Shown piece by piece: positions 16,453-23,949 of a DNA stretch of 25,742 bases. A program made the position numbers and the translations under genes. The stretch is from an uncultured bacterium (lineage in GTDB: Bacteria; Actinomycetota; Coriobacteriia; Coriobacteriales; Eggerthellaceae). A model generated the notes under the pieces. It was not told where the DNA came from and searched no databases. It worked only from the letters and a program-made list of their open reading frames with translations. Position 1 is the stretch's first letter, and every line of letters begins with the position of its first letter. The stretch covers positions 1 through 25,742 of the forward strand of contig CAJMLT010000020.1 of assembly GCA_905214325.1 (NCBI GenBank), given 5' to 3'.

Positions 16453-16537
16453 TGGTAGGAGCGGAGGGACTCGAACCCTCAAGCCCGAAGGCGGCGGATT
16501 TTAAGTCCGCTGCGTATGCCAATTCCGCCACGCTCCC
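16453..16537 (-). tRNA. tRNA-Leu (anticodon UAA)
   Basis: The minus strand folds as a class II tRNA. The acceptor stem GGGAGCG pairs with CGCTCCT (one G-U pair), the D arm contains GGCGGAATTGG, and the anticodon loop CTTAAAA reads UAA. A variable arm is closed by a TTCG loop, and the T arm is GAGGG-TTCGAGT-CCCTC. The 3' CCA is encoded (complement of 16453-16455). It is 85 bases with CCA. Confidence 0.96.
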
Positions 16538-16562
16538 CCGTATTCACTTTTCAAGCTGAACC

Positions 16563-16571
16563 ATCATAACA
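16563..16571 (-). promoter_or_regulatory. Putative tRNA-Leu promoter (extended -10)
   Basis: Minus strand reads TGTTATGAT (TATGAT is the complement of 16563-16568), an extended -10 that would start transcription about 20 bases before the mature tRNA. No good -35 is seen; T-rich sequence lies upstream. Confidence 0.45.
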
Positions 16572-16679
16572 AAACTTCGCGCCAACAAAAACAGAGCGGA
16601 GTGCTATTTCCCGTGGCCGAAACGAAAGAAGCAGTCGAATTCCACTGAATCACGCACTCACATGCGCCGATGCGCACCC

Positions 16680-17303
16680 TCACAGGTTCGTCATGATGAT
16701 TTCCTCGATGCGCGCTGCAGCCATCTCACAGGCATCGAGGGCGTTTTCGAACCGTTCGTAAACGCGACCATAGGCTATCATTTCGACGGGGGTGTAGTCC
16801 CGTTCGGGATCGTGAAGGTCGTGCATCGCCGCCAAGAACAGACGATCGCCCGCCTCTTCGGCATCATTGACCGAGATGAGTACGGGAAGGATGTCTTCGG
16901 TGGCTTTCTTGAAACGGGGTAGCACCTCCACAGCCGCAAGAAGGCTTCGGGCGGAACGCTGCAGGGCCGTGGACATGGCCAACATATCATCGGTCACCTG
17001 AGGGACATGATACATATAAAACGTCATGAGCACGTCTTCGATGGCATCGACCACTTCGTCGAGATCCTGGGAAAACTGAGCTATATCGTCGCGCTCGAGC
17101 GGTGTTACGAAATCACGACGCAGATTAGCCTTCACGTCATGATTCACCCGATCAGCCGCATTTTCGATTTCATGCATGCGCTCGAGATCGGTGGAAAGCG
17201 TAGAACGATTGTAGGTATTGAGTGCGCTATCGAGAAATTCGCCGGCCTGTAAACCGAAGGAAGCCTGACGCGTGAAAGCGTCGAAGTAATCGAAGTTCTT
17301 CAT
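16680..17303 (-). CDS. PhoU-like DUF47 protein, partner of the PiT transporter
   Basis: The 207-residue helical protein begins MKNFDYFDAFTRQA and has the family core HEIENAADRVNHD followed by RDFVTPLERDDIAQFSQDLDEVVDAIE, giving the paired acidic metal-binding helices of DUF47/PhoU-like proteins. It lies 33 bases after the PiT gene on the same strand, the classic pairing in which the DUF47 protein modulates phosphate transport. Ribosome binding site GAAAGGA lies 10 bases before the ATG. No terminator with a T run follows. It shares motif spacing with the orphan copy at 3778-4419, so the two are paralogues. Confidence 0.92.
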   Translation of the reverse strand: MKNFDYFDAFTRQASFGLQAGEFLDSALNTYNRSTLSTDLERMHEIENAADRVNHDVKANLRRDFVTPLERDDIAQFSQDLDEVVDAIEDVLMTFYMYHVPQVTDDMLAMSTALQRSARSLLAAVEVLPRFKKATEDILPVLISVNDAEEAGDRLFLAAMHDLHDPERDYTPVEMIAYGRVYERFENALDACEMAAARIEEIIMTNL

Positions 17304-17336
17304 GAAAGAAGATCCTTTCGTTTCGAAGGATGATCG

Positions 17337-18383
17337 CTAGAACAACAAGAAAAGCTTGGCGAGGGCGTAGCCTATGAGACCACATCCCGGAAAGGTGAGA
17401 ATCCAGGTCAGGACCATATTGCCTGCGAGATTCCACTTGACCGCCCTGAGACGCCGCGCGGCACCCACGCCCATGATGGCGGTCGTCTTGGTATGGGTGG
17501 TTGAAACGGGCATACCCGTGAACGTGGCCAATCCGATACAGAATATTGCCGAAGCGCAAGCGGAAAACCCCTGATAGGGTTCCATCTTAACCATATCCAT
17601 ACCCACCGACTTGATGATCTTCTTGCCGCCGATAGCCGTACCTAGACCCATGGTGGCGGCACAGAGGATGATAAGCCACATGGGGAACGTGACCGAAGAG
17701 GTGTCGCCCGTACCCATGCAGAGCATGATACCCAGCATACTGACGGATAGAAATTTCTGACCATCCTGAGCGCCGTGGAGCACCGCAACGCCGGCACCCG
17801 CGATGATTTGAAGCCAATGCCAAAAACCAGCCGAACGGCGACGGTCGACGTTTTTACAGAGTTTTTCTATCCCCTTGGTAAAGAGCCACCCACTCCCGAA
17901 ACCGAGACCCGTGGAGATGACGAGGCCGTAGAGAACCTTGATCCATTCGGCACCGTTGACACCACCTAGACCGTTTTGAAGGGCAATGGCGGCACCGGTG
18001 ATGCCGGCGATAAGGGAGTGACTTTGCGAAGTGGGGATACCGAAGAACCAAGCGACGACGCCCCATACGATGATGGCCACCATGGCAGCGGCGAGAGCGA
18101 GAAGTGCAGCATGGTTATCGCCCCCGAAATTGACCATACCGAAAATGGTCTTGGCAACCGCAGCGCTGATCGAAGTGATGAGGACCAAACCGATGAAATT
18201 ACAGATGGCAGCCATGAGAATAGCCGCACCGGGAGACATGCAACGGGTTCCCACGACCGTGGCGATGGCGTTAGGGGCATCCGTGGCACCGTTGACGACC
18301 GTCGCACCCAGCGTCAGAAGAAGTATCACCATTAAAAGCGGATCGCCGACAAGCATGCCGAGAAAAGTACTGAAGTCGAGCAC
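17337..18383 (-). CDS. pit: Inorganic phosphate transporter, PiT family
   Basis: This 348-residue membrane protein should import phosphate using an ion gradient. About ten hydrophobic segments are visible, with the two inverted-repeat signatures of the family: NGATDAPNAIATVVGTR (31-47) plus GIPTSQSHSLIAGITGA (115-131) in the first half, and LHGAQDGQKF (202-211) plus GMPVSTTHTKT (290-300) in the second. The start appears to be GTG (18383) with GGAGG nine bases upstream; an ATG at 18390 is in another frame. The downstream gene is its DUF47 partner. A promoter candidate and GTTACA-type repeats lie upstream, and the next gene upstream is ppx/gppA, so phosphate uptake and polyphosphate/ppGpp turnover are neighbours. 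Confidence 0.94.
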   Translation of the reverse strand: MLDFSTFLGMLVGDPLLMVILLLTLGATVVNGATDAPNAIATVVGTRCMSPGAAILMAAICNFIGLVLITSISAAVAKTIFGMVNFGGDNHAALLALAAAMVAIIVWGVVAWFFGIPTSQSHSLIAGITGAAIALQNGLGGVNGAEWIKVLYGLVISTGLGFGSGWLFTKGIEKLCKNVDRRRSAGFWHWLQIIAGAGVAVLHGAQDGQKFLSVSMLGIMLCMGTGDTSSVTFPMWLIILCAATMGLGTAIGGKKIIKSVGMDMVKMEPYQGFSACASAIFCIGLATFTGMPVSTTHTKTTAIMGVGAARRLRAVKWNLAGNMVLTWILTFPGCGLIGYALAKLFLLF

Positions 18384-18435
18384 TGACCATATCCTCCGAT
18401 GTCGGACGGTTCACTTTACCTATTGCAACCATCAA

Positions 18436-18464
18436 ATCCTACAACTGTACTAAATCCTTGTAAA
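18436..18464 (-). promoter_or_regulatory. Putative PiT promoter
   Basis: Minus strand TTTACA (complement of 18459-18464) and TAGGAT (complement of 18436-18441) are separated by exactly 17 bases. The -10 lies about 50 bases before the GTG start. The repeats at 18498-18529 sit about 35 bases further upstream, where an activator site would be expected. Confidence 0.5.
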
Positions 18465-18497
18465 AGGCTAATTAAGACAAGCTGGCAGATGGTTAAA

Positions 18498-18529
18498 GAA
18501 ATGTAATGAAATGTTACATTTCCGTTACA
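18498..18529. repeat. Inverted repeat and 11-base-spaced GTTACA units upstream of the PiT gene
   Basis: GAAATGTAA (18498-18506) and TTACATTTC (18514-18522) form a perfect 9-bp inverted repeat with a seven-base gap. GTTACA occurs at 18513-18518 and 18524-18529, an 11-base period typical of response-regulator half-sites such as Pho boxes. The element overlaps the end of ppx/gppA. On the minus strand it could also be a weak ppx terminator, followed by TTTC. Confidence 0.45.
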
Positions 18530-19476
18530 TCATCATTATGGGAGAAATTGCGCGCCGCGTCCATCACGATTCCCTGCAGAATATCGGATTCACTCACCGT
18601 GAACTCGCCTTTGCCCGCAAGCTCCAAGATAACGAGCAGGATAAGCATTCCCGCCACGATAACCGAAGCCCGGTCGGGTTCGAGACCAACGACTTCCCTG
18701 CGATCGGTAAGCGGAAGTGCACGCAGCTCATCGTAGATGCGCTCGAGTGTATCATGGGGCACCACCGTGGAATCGACTCGGGCGGGATCGTAGACCTCCA
18801 TCTTCTTGTCGATCGCCACCGTCGACGTGGCCGTTCCGGCCACCGCCACGATGCGATCGATCACGCATCCCTGCCTTTCGGCGGCATCGAAGAGGGGTTT
18901 CATGGTTTCGTATATCCAGTTACGGGCGATATCGAGCTCGTCGACTAGAGGGGGGTCGGAAAAGAGAAAGCGCTCCGTCACCCTTCGGCAACCGATGTCG
19001 AAGGAATGGGAGAATACGGGATCCTCTCCTCCCTTACCCATGATGACCTCCGTCGACCCTCCTCCTATGTCGACCACGAGAAGATTCTCGCCCGGAAACG
19101 CCCGTGACGCCCCCTTGAAGGAAAGGGCTGCTTCCCTCTGGCCTGCTATCACCGAAAGCTCAACGCCTAAATCGTCAAGGCGTTTCACCAGATCGGAAGC
19201 ATTTTTCGCATCGCGTGAAGCGCTGGTCGCGATAGCGGTGAGCGGAATGGTGCTTGCCGAATCGGTATAGGATTTCACCCGAGATACGTAGTGCGACACC
19301 TGGTCGACGACACGATCGATCGCATCGGATCTGAGAACACCCGTCTTATCGACATCGATCCCAAGATTGGTTATGGCACATTGCCTTTCGATCTCGACGA
19401 GCTTATCGCCTTCCACGGATGCGATAAGCAGCCGACAGGTGACCGTTCCGATATCGAGGGCGGCGAAACGCATCAT
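18514..19476 (-). CDS. ppx: Exopolyphosphatase / guanosine pentaphosphatase family protein
   Basis: The 320-residue protein belongs to the Ppx/GppA branch of the ASKHA fold and would hydrolyse polyphosphate ends and/or pppGpp. Visible are the phosphate-1 loop DIGTVTCRLL (8-17; canonical form D.GSNS.RL, so the loop is unusual), TAIATSASRDAKN (80-92), the catalytic-loop region around Glu115, the phosphate-2 motif DIGGGSTE (136-143), and GLEPDRASVIVAG with SESDILQG near the end. This is the short single-module form. Its ATG overlaps the stop of the ftsB-like gene by four bases (ATGA), implying translational coupling. The downstream PiT gene has its own promoter candidate. Polyphosphatase versus pppGpp hydrolase activity cannot be separated from sequence. 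Confidence 0.93.
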   Translation of the reverse strand: MMRFAALDIGTVTCRLLIASVEGDKLVEIERQCAITNLGIDVDKTGVLRSDAIDRVVDQVSHYVSRVKSYTDSASTIPLTAIATSASRDAKNASDLVKRLDDLGVELSVIAGQREAALSFKGASRAFPGENLLVVDIGGGSTEVIMGKGGEDPVFSHSFDIGCRRVTERFLFSDPPLVDELDIARNWIYETMKPLFDAAERQGCVIDRIVAVAGTATSTVAIDKKMEVYDPARVDSTVVPHDTLERIYDELRALPLTDRREVVGLEPDRASVIVAGMLILLVILELAGKGEFTVSESDILQGIVMDAARNFSHNDDVTEM

Positions 19477-20432
19477 TTACCGCCGTATCCGAATACCGCA
19501 TCGAGAACACCCGAATACCACGTGGCGGGAGCGGCTACGGTATCGGAGGGAATGGAGCGGAAGATGTCACCCGAATCGGTGGATGACGTATCGGCCTGCA
19601 CCCCTTCCACGACAACGACGTTGTCATCGGGGCGAACCCAACCGAGCTCGGAGCGTGCGTAGTCTTCCAGCCCCTCGTCCGTATTCAAGTAATCGATCTG
19701 CGACTGAAGGAGTTCGTTATGACTTTCAAGAGCCGAATATTCCGCCTCGAGTTGCTGGAGCTGACGCACCTCACCGTAATAGTCGGCAAGAGGTTGATAG
19801 AGCATGACAACCGCGAAAACGACACCACACAGCGCTATCGCCCAACGGGAAAGAAAAAACGATGCCGGCAAAGAGAATCCGCGTTTTGCGGAAAAAGGTT
19901 TGCCGACTCCTTCATCCTGCATCCGTGAAGACTTCTTGTGCGAAGACCCCATGCGCATTTCATAGAGTGCCGCTCGGCTCGTTTGAGGGGCTTGATCCGA
20001 CTCGCGGGAGGCGATCGTGCGATCGAAGGCGCGATCGGCCTTACGCGAACGATGTTTTTTGCGCAGGCTTTCGAAACGGGAAGTCTTTTCCACGCTTTCA
20101 CGATGCGAAGATCGTTGCCCTTCCCCATTGCGGGAAGAACGTGAGGATCCGGTGCGAGCATCGGCTCTCCCGCGGGCTCCCGTAGCCGAAGCACTTCTTC
20201 CACGAATGGATTCCGAACCACCGTCCACGTGGCGGGAAACGTTGCGGGATGCACTCTTTCCTGATCGTGACGATGTCTGAGACGCTATACGGGATTCCGT
20301 TGATTCGACCGAGGAGGTGGCGTGCCGACGGTTGACCGACGGACGGGAGGAGGGTTTTTCGGTAGCACGAGAACGCACGCTACCACGTGTTTTCGCCTCG
20401 TCAAACGAGAGAATATTCGTTCGCTGCTCCAC
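19473..20432 (-). CDS. FtsB/DivIC-like septum formation initiator with long basic N-terminal tail
   Basis: About 319 residues if translation starts at GTG 20432, which has AAGGGG nine bases upstream; an ATG at 20453 adds seven residues but has no spaced ribosome binding site. Residues 1-190 are low-complexity Arg/Ser-rich and probably disordered. They are followed by one membrane segment (about 197-213), a leucine-rich coiled coil (about 219-247) and the DivIC signature LNTDEGLEDYARSELGWVRP. Topology should be cytoplasmic tail, single pass, outer coiled coil, as for FtsB, which joins FtsL and FtsQ in the divisome. FtsB-like proteins are typically near 100 residues, so the tail is a large extension. 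Beyond the signature, a 50-residue Ser/Asp-rich C-terminus follows. It overlaps ppx by four bases. Confidence 0.88.
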   Translation of the reverse strand: MEQRTNILSFDEAKTRGSVRSRATEKPSSRPSVNRRHATSSVESTESRIASQTSSRSGKSASRNVSRHVDGGSESIRGRSASATGARGRADARTGSSRSSRNGEGQRSSHRESVEKTSRFESLRKKHRSRKADRAFDRTIASRESDQAPQTSRAALYEMRMGSSHKKSSRMQDEGVGKPFSAKRGFSLPASFFLSRWAIALCGVVFAVVMLYQPLADYYGEVRQLQQLEAEYSALESHNELLQSQIDYLNTDEGLEDYARSELGWVRPDDNVVVVEGVQADTSSTDSGDIFRSIPSDTVAAPATWYSGVLDAVFGYGGK

Positions 20433-20496
20433 CGAAACAAACCCCTTGAGCATCCTAGTGTGTTTGATTGCTGTGTTTAATGCTTAGAGTGTCTTC

Positions 20497-20505
20497 ACTA
20501 TATCA
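20497..20505 (-). promoter_or_regulatory. Putative promoter of the ftsB-like/ppx pair (extended -10)
   Basis: Minus strand TGATATAGT (TATAGT is the complement of 20497-20502) is an extended -10. TTGTAA (complement of 20522-20527) lies 19 bases upstream as a weak -35. It sits 44 bases before the ATG and 65 before the GTG. Confidence 0.4.
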
Positions 20506-20558
20506 TACGATCACCCGCTCGTTACAAGAAAACGGAAGGCCGTAAACGAGCATCAACT

Positions 20559-20589
20559 AAAAAACAAGGAGCCGACAAAGCGGCTCCTT
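20559..20589 (-). terminator. Intrinsic terminator of yebC
   Basis: A 9-bp perfect GC-rich stem (20566-20574 with 20581-20589) with a six-base loop is followed on the minus strand by G and six T residues (complement of 20559-20564). It starts 28 bases after the yebC stop codon, so yebC and the ftsB-like gene are separate transcripts. Confidence 0.93.
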
Positions 20590-20617
20590 AACAGGTGAAA
20601 CAATAAAGAAACGAAAA

Positions 20618-21415
20618 CTAATCGTCGAGTGCCGATGCGATCTCGTCGGTGATATCCATGGTGTGGAATACATTCTGAAGATCTTCCAATTCTTCCAGTT
20701 TATCAATGAGACGCATAACCTTCTTAGCATCGGAAACGGTGACGGTCGTAGGCGTGGTGGGTTCCATGATGAATTCCGCACCCTTGGTGACGATGCCGGC
20801 TTCCTCGAGCGCCTTCTTGACGGCCATCAGATCACCGGGATTGGTATAGACGATCCATTCCTCGTCGGCATCTTCATAATCGTCTCCCCCGGCCTCGGCG
20901 ACGGCGAGCATGAACTCTTCCTCATCACCGGCCGAACCATTGGGACGCGTGGGGTTTTTCTTGTCACCCTCGATTTCCTTGGGAACGAGAATCTGACCTT
21001 TGCGCTCGAACTGGAACGCAACCGACCCGCTGGTACCCAGATTGCCATTGGCGTGGGCAAACGCAGAACGCACATCGGCGGCGGTGCGGTTGCGATTGTC
21101 GGTCAATGCTTCGCAGTAGACCGCGACACCGGCCGGCCCGTAGCCTTCATAGATGACCGTTTCATAGTTCGCGGCATCCTTGCCCGAACCGAAAGCCTTG
21201 TCGATAGCGGTCTTGATTTTATCTTTGGGAAGCGAATACCCCTTCGCCTTGTCGATTGCCGCTGCAAGACTGGCATTGTTGTCAGGGTTGGGATCGCCGC
21301 CTTCTTTAGCTGCAACCGTGATGTTACGGGAGAGCTTGGAGAATAGTGCCGAACGCTTTGCGTCCTGAGCTGCTTTGCGGTGCTTGGTAGTTGCCCATTT
21401 TGAGTGACCTGACAT
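20618..21415 (-). CDS. yebC: YebC/PmpR family protein (TACO1-like)
   Basis: The 265-residue cytoplasmic protein starts with the family signature SGHSKWATTKHRKAAQDAKR and has YEGYGPAGVAVYCEALTDN and NRTAADVRSAF. Members have been described as transcription regulators and, more recently, as helpers of ribosomes stalled on proline-rich stretches. A 10-15 residue polar insert (around 149-163, DKKNPTRPNGSAG) separates the second domain from an acidic stretch, making this copy slightly longer than usual. The ATG has AAGG seven bases upstream. It appears to be a single-gene unit: terminator downstream, 186-base spacer upstream, where I see no clear promoter. Confidence 0.95.
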   Translation of the reverse strand: MSGHSKWATTKHRKAAQDAKRSALFSKLSRNITVAAKEGGDPNPDNNASLAAAIDKAKGYSLPKDKIKTAIDKAFGSGKDAANYETVIYEGYGPAGVAVYCEALTDNRNRTAADVRSAFAHANGNLGTSGSVAFQFERKGQILVPKEIEGDKKNPTRPNGSAGDEEEFMLAVAEAGGDDYEDADEEWIVYTNPGDLMAVKKALEEAGIVTKGAEFIMEPTTPTTVTVSDAKKVMRLIDKLEELEDLQNVFHTMDITDEIASALDD

Positions 21416-21601
21416 GGGGCGCCTTCCCTTCCTATGCTGATATATGGTAATACGTGCGGTCTGCTAGTTTACCACAGCATCCCCGCGACCGAAAACACAC
21501 CAGACAAACCGCGCAACTCGGCCCCGAATCCTCCACGACGGCAAAGTGAGCGAGAGATGACGAAAGGAAGGAGGCATTCGCAACGATGGGGACTGCCGCG
21601 A
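21416..21601. other. 186-base spacer between the ABC importer operon and yebC
   Basis: No gene is supported. I see no T-tailed hairpin to end the importer transcript. A loose foldback (CGGTC/GACCG with an inner TGCT/AGCA, about 21448-21492) is present but has no clear function. The yebC promoter should lie here but no convincing -35/-10 pair was found. Confidence 0.4.
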
Positions 21602-22204
21602 TCAAAGAGTGAGATCGATGGTACGCGTGGCGATGCGACGCATGAGGGCATCCGAATGGGACACCATGATCAAACCGACCTCATGACATTCACAATAGGA
21701 CAGCAGGAATTCCCATATCTGCACCTGGGTTATGGCATCGAGCATGGTGGATATCTCATCGGCGATGAGGAAGCGAGGGTGTACGCGCAGTGTACGCGCG
21801 ATACAGCATCGCTGTAATTCGCCACCGGAAAGCTCATGAGGGTAGCGGACCAACCATTCGTCACGGATTCCCAATCCATCCAAAAGCGAACGATCGAGAG
21901 AACCCGCCTCCTCAAGCGAGTCGATCATCTTCAGACGCGGATCGAGAGCCTGCTCGGGATGCTGCCAGATCATCTGTATCGGACAGGCCCCCGATTCGGA
22001 AACAGGCGCCCCATCGAGGAGGATCCTGCCCGAAGTGGGTTTCAGAAACCCGGCGATCAAACGACAAAGCGTGCTTTTACCGAACCCGGAAGGCGCACGG
22101 AGGGCTAAGCGTTGCTGCGAAGTCACGGAGAAAGACACCTTTTCGAGAACGGGCGTCGACTCTTTATAGGAAAACGTGACGTCTTCAACCGTCAGCGTAT
22201 TCAT
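21602..22204 (-). CDS. Nickel/dipeptide-type ABC importer, second ATPase subunit
   Basis: A short 200-residue ABC ATPase. The Walker A loop reads APSGFGKST (37-45) with Ala in place of the first Gly; Gln81 is the Q-loop, LSGGELQRCCIARTL (125-139) the signature, FLIADE (145-150) Walker B and His183 the switch. The usual C-terminal extension of NikE/OppF-type subunits is missing, so it is shorter than the roughly 260 residues expected. Its ATG overlaps the stop of the first ATPase gene by four bases, so the two should be made in step and pair as a heterodimer. It is the last gene of the importer operon. Confidence 0.92.
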   Translation of the reverse strand: MNTLTVEDVTFSYKESTPVLEKVSFSVTSQQRLALRAPSGFGKSTLCRLIAGFLKPTSGRILLDGAPVSESGACPIQMIWQHPEQALDPRLKMIDSLEEAGSLDRSLLDGLGIRDEWLVRYPHELSGGELQRCCIARTLRVHPRFLIADEISTMLDAITQVQIWEFLLSYCECHEVGLIMVSHSDALMRRIATRTIDLTL

Positions 22205-23076
22205 AGCACCTCTCCCCTCACGCGGAAATCGTGTTCGGGCAGCGCATGCCAGAGCATGCGCGAAAACGGATGTTCCAACAATTCGGGAGAGGCGAAGTTC
22301 TCCACCGCCGTTTCCTCAACGACCGTACCGTCTTTGAATACCGCCACCCTATCGGCCACGCGAAGGGCGAGTTCGATATCATGGGTAATCAGTAAAACGC
22401 CGCCGCCTTCATCGGCGAAATGCCTCAGATCCTCCATCGCCGCCACCGCAAGCTCCAGATCGAGCCCCGGCGTAGGTTCGTCGGCGATGATGAGTTGCGG
22501 ATCGATGATGAGAGCCGTGCAGAGAAGCACCCTGCGCGCCATACCGCCCGACAACTCGAAGGGATAGAGCTCCTCAACATCGGGGGAAAGACCGTAGCGA
22601 GCGAAGAGATCGGCGCGCTTTCGAGGGTCACCGCCTATTTGTTTACCCACTTTCATCAGGGGATCAAGCGCTTTGACGCTCTGGGGGACGAACGCTATCT
22701 CGCTGCCGCGCAAGGCTTCAAGATCCGCCGCATCCCGTTCGATACCGTCATAGAAAATCGTCCCTGTAACCAAGGAATTGGGGGCATAGAGACCCATGAT
22801 GGCATCGGCGAGCAGTGTTTTCCCCGAACCGGATGCACCCACGATGGCGACCAATTCCCCCTTATGTACCGAAATGCTCAGCTCGTCGATAATCGGAGAG
22901 AGAACTTTTTCGCCCATCCAGAATCCATCGGTAGGACGGTAGAGCGAAAACCCGACCGAAAGCCGATCAACCTGCAGGAGATGATGACCCCGTTCATGAT
23001 GTGAGGTCGATGCATGGGAATGATGATGATGGCGCTCATCCGCTATATGATCTTGATCATAGTGCCCGTCGATCAT
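22201..23076 (-). CDS. Nickel/dipeptide-type ABC importer, first ATPase subunit with His-rich N-terminus
   Basis: A 291-residue ABC ATPase starting at ATG 23076 (AGGGGG about six bases upstream; a GTG at 23082 would lie on top of the ribosome binding site). Eleven of the first 32 residues are His, including HHHHSH (16-21) and two HH pairs, a typical nickel/cobalt/zinc-binding composition. The ATPase core has Walker A GASGSGKT (80-87), the signature LSGGMARRVL (175-184), Walker B LIIADEP (195-201) and the switch in LITHDIE. The His tail lies on the cytoplasmic side and may sense or buffer the imported metal. The Oppositely placed permease gene ends nine bases upstream, and the second ATPase overlaps downstream. 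Confidence 0.93.
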   Translation of the reverse strand: MIDGHYDQDHIADERHHHHSHASTSHHERGHHLLQVDRLSVGFSLYRPTDGFWMGEKVLSPIIDELSISVHKGELVAIVGASGSGKTLLADAIMGLYAPNSLVTGTIFYDGIERDAADLEALRGSEIAFVPQSVKALDPLMKVGKQIGGDPRKRADLFARYGLSPDVEELYPFELSGGMARRVLLCTALIIDPQLIIADEPTPGLDLELAVAAMEDLRHFADEGGGVLLITHDIELALRVADRVAVFKDGTVVEETAVENFASPELLEHPFSRMLWHALPEHDFRVRGEVL

Positions 23077-23085
23077 ATCCACCCC

Positions 23086-23949
23086 CTAGTCCTGAGCCCG
23101 TGCCGGATCAACCAAACGGCGCAGACATTGCCCCGCCAGATCGAAGAGAAGAACCACTGCCACCAAAGCGACACCGGGGAACAGAGCCAACCACCACATA
23201 CCCATGGATAGATAATTCATCGATTCACTCAAGATGACACCGATGGCAGGTTGTTCGGGCGGAAGACCGAACCCCAAGAAGGTAATGGCCGCTTCATGCA
23301 GAATGGCATGAGGAAACAATAGGATCAATCCGACGATGAATTGCGGTAACACGGCGGGAAGCATATGACGCAGGGCGATGGAGATCGAGCCATGGCCCAG
23401 CTTACGCGCCACGTCGACATAGGTGCTTTGCTTGACTTGAAGAACCTCGGCACGGACGACTCGGCACAGGCTTGGCCAATGGGTAATCGCAACACCGATG
23501 GTAACTCCCCAGAATCCTTTACCGAGCGCATAGGAGATGAGCAGCAGCAGCACGATATGGGGAAGACCCATCATCAGGTCGACCAACCAGGTGATGCAGG
23601 CATCGACCTTCCTGCCACCCAAAGCGGCAAGCGTACCCAAAACAAGCGCGATCAGCGATGAAACCGTCGCGGCCAGAAGCCCGATACCGATACTCGTCGA
23701 AAGACCCGAAAGCGTACGCAAGAGCATGTCGCGACCCAGATTATCGGTTCCGAAAAGATGTTCCCAGCCGGGTTGCTGGTTTTTCACCGTCAGATCGCTT
23801 ACGGTAGCCAAAGGCGTAAGCAAAGCACCGCCGATGGCGATACCCGCCAGAATGACGATGGCGACGATGCAGACGACCAAGGTCTTTTTGCGATTGTTGA
23901 TCTTCACCACCCGTGGGGCATGGAAAAGAGAGACCGATGAAGTCGTCAT
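23086..23949 (-). CDS. Nickel/dipeptide-type ABC importer, permease (NikC/DppC-like)
   Basis: A 287-residue inner-membrane permease. One N-terminal membrane segment (about 24-46) is followed by a loop with HLFGTDNLGRDML, a signature of the DppC/NikC class, and then about five further segments. The cytoplasmic coupling (EAA) loop includes the ARKLGHGS stretch and RHMLPAVLPQ. Its ATG overlaps the stop of the other permease by four bases (ATGA). It forms the translocation pore with that permease and is powered by the two downstream ATPases. Confidence 0.93.
   Translation of the reverse strand: MTTSSVSLFHAPRVVKINNRKKTLVVCIVAIVILAGIAIGGALLTPLATVSDLTVKNQQPGWEHLFGTDNLGRDMLLRTLSGLSTSIGIGLLAATVSSLIALVLGTLAALGGRKVDACITWLVDLMMGLPHIVLLLLISYALGKGFWGVTIGVAITHWPSLCRVVRAEVLQVKQSTYVDVARKLGHGSISIALRHMLPAVLPQFIVGLILLFPHAILHEAAITFLGFGLPPEQPAIGVILSESMNYLSMGMWWLALFPGVALVAVVLLFDLAGQCLRRLVDPARAQD

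Noticed and set aside
16663..16676. TGCGC-CGAT-GCGCA hairpin after the second DUF47 gene as a terminator
   Set aside because: The stem is only five base pairs and no T run follows on the minus strand.
17337..18383. PiT signature residues differing from the eukaryotic GxNDxAN form
   Set aside because: Bacterial PiT proteins such as PitA also deviate at these positions (HDTAN), so the variation is within the normal family range.
21568..21608. Plus-strand Shine-Dalgarno-like GGAAGGAGG followed by ATG at 21585
   Set aside because: The frame ends after eight codons and overlaps the end of the ATPase gene, so it is most likely chance.
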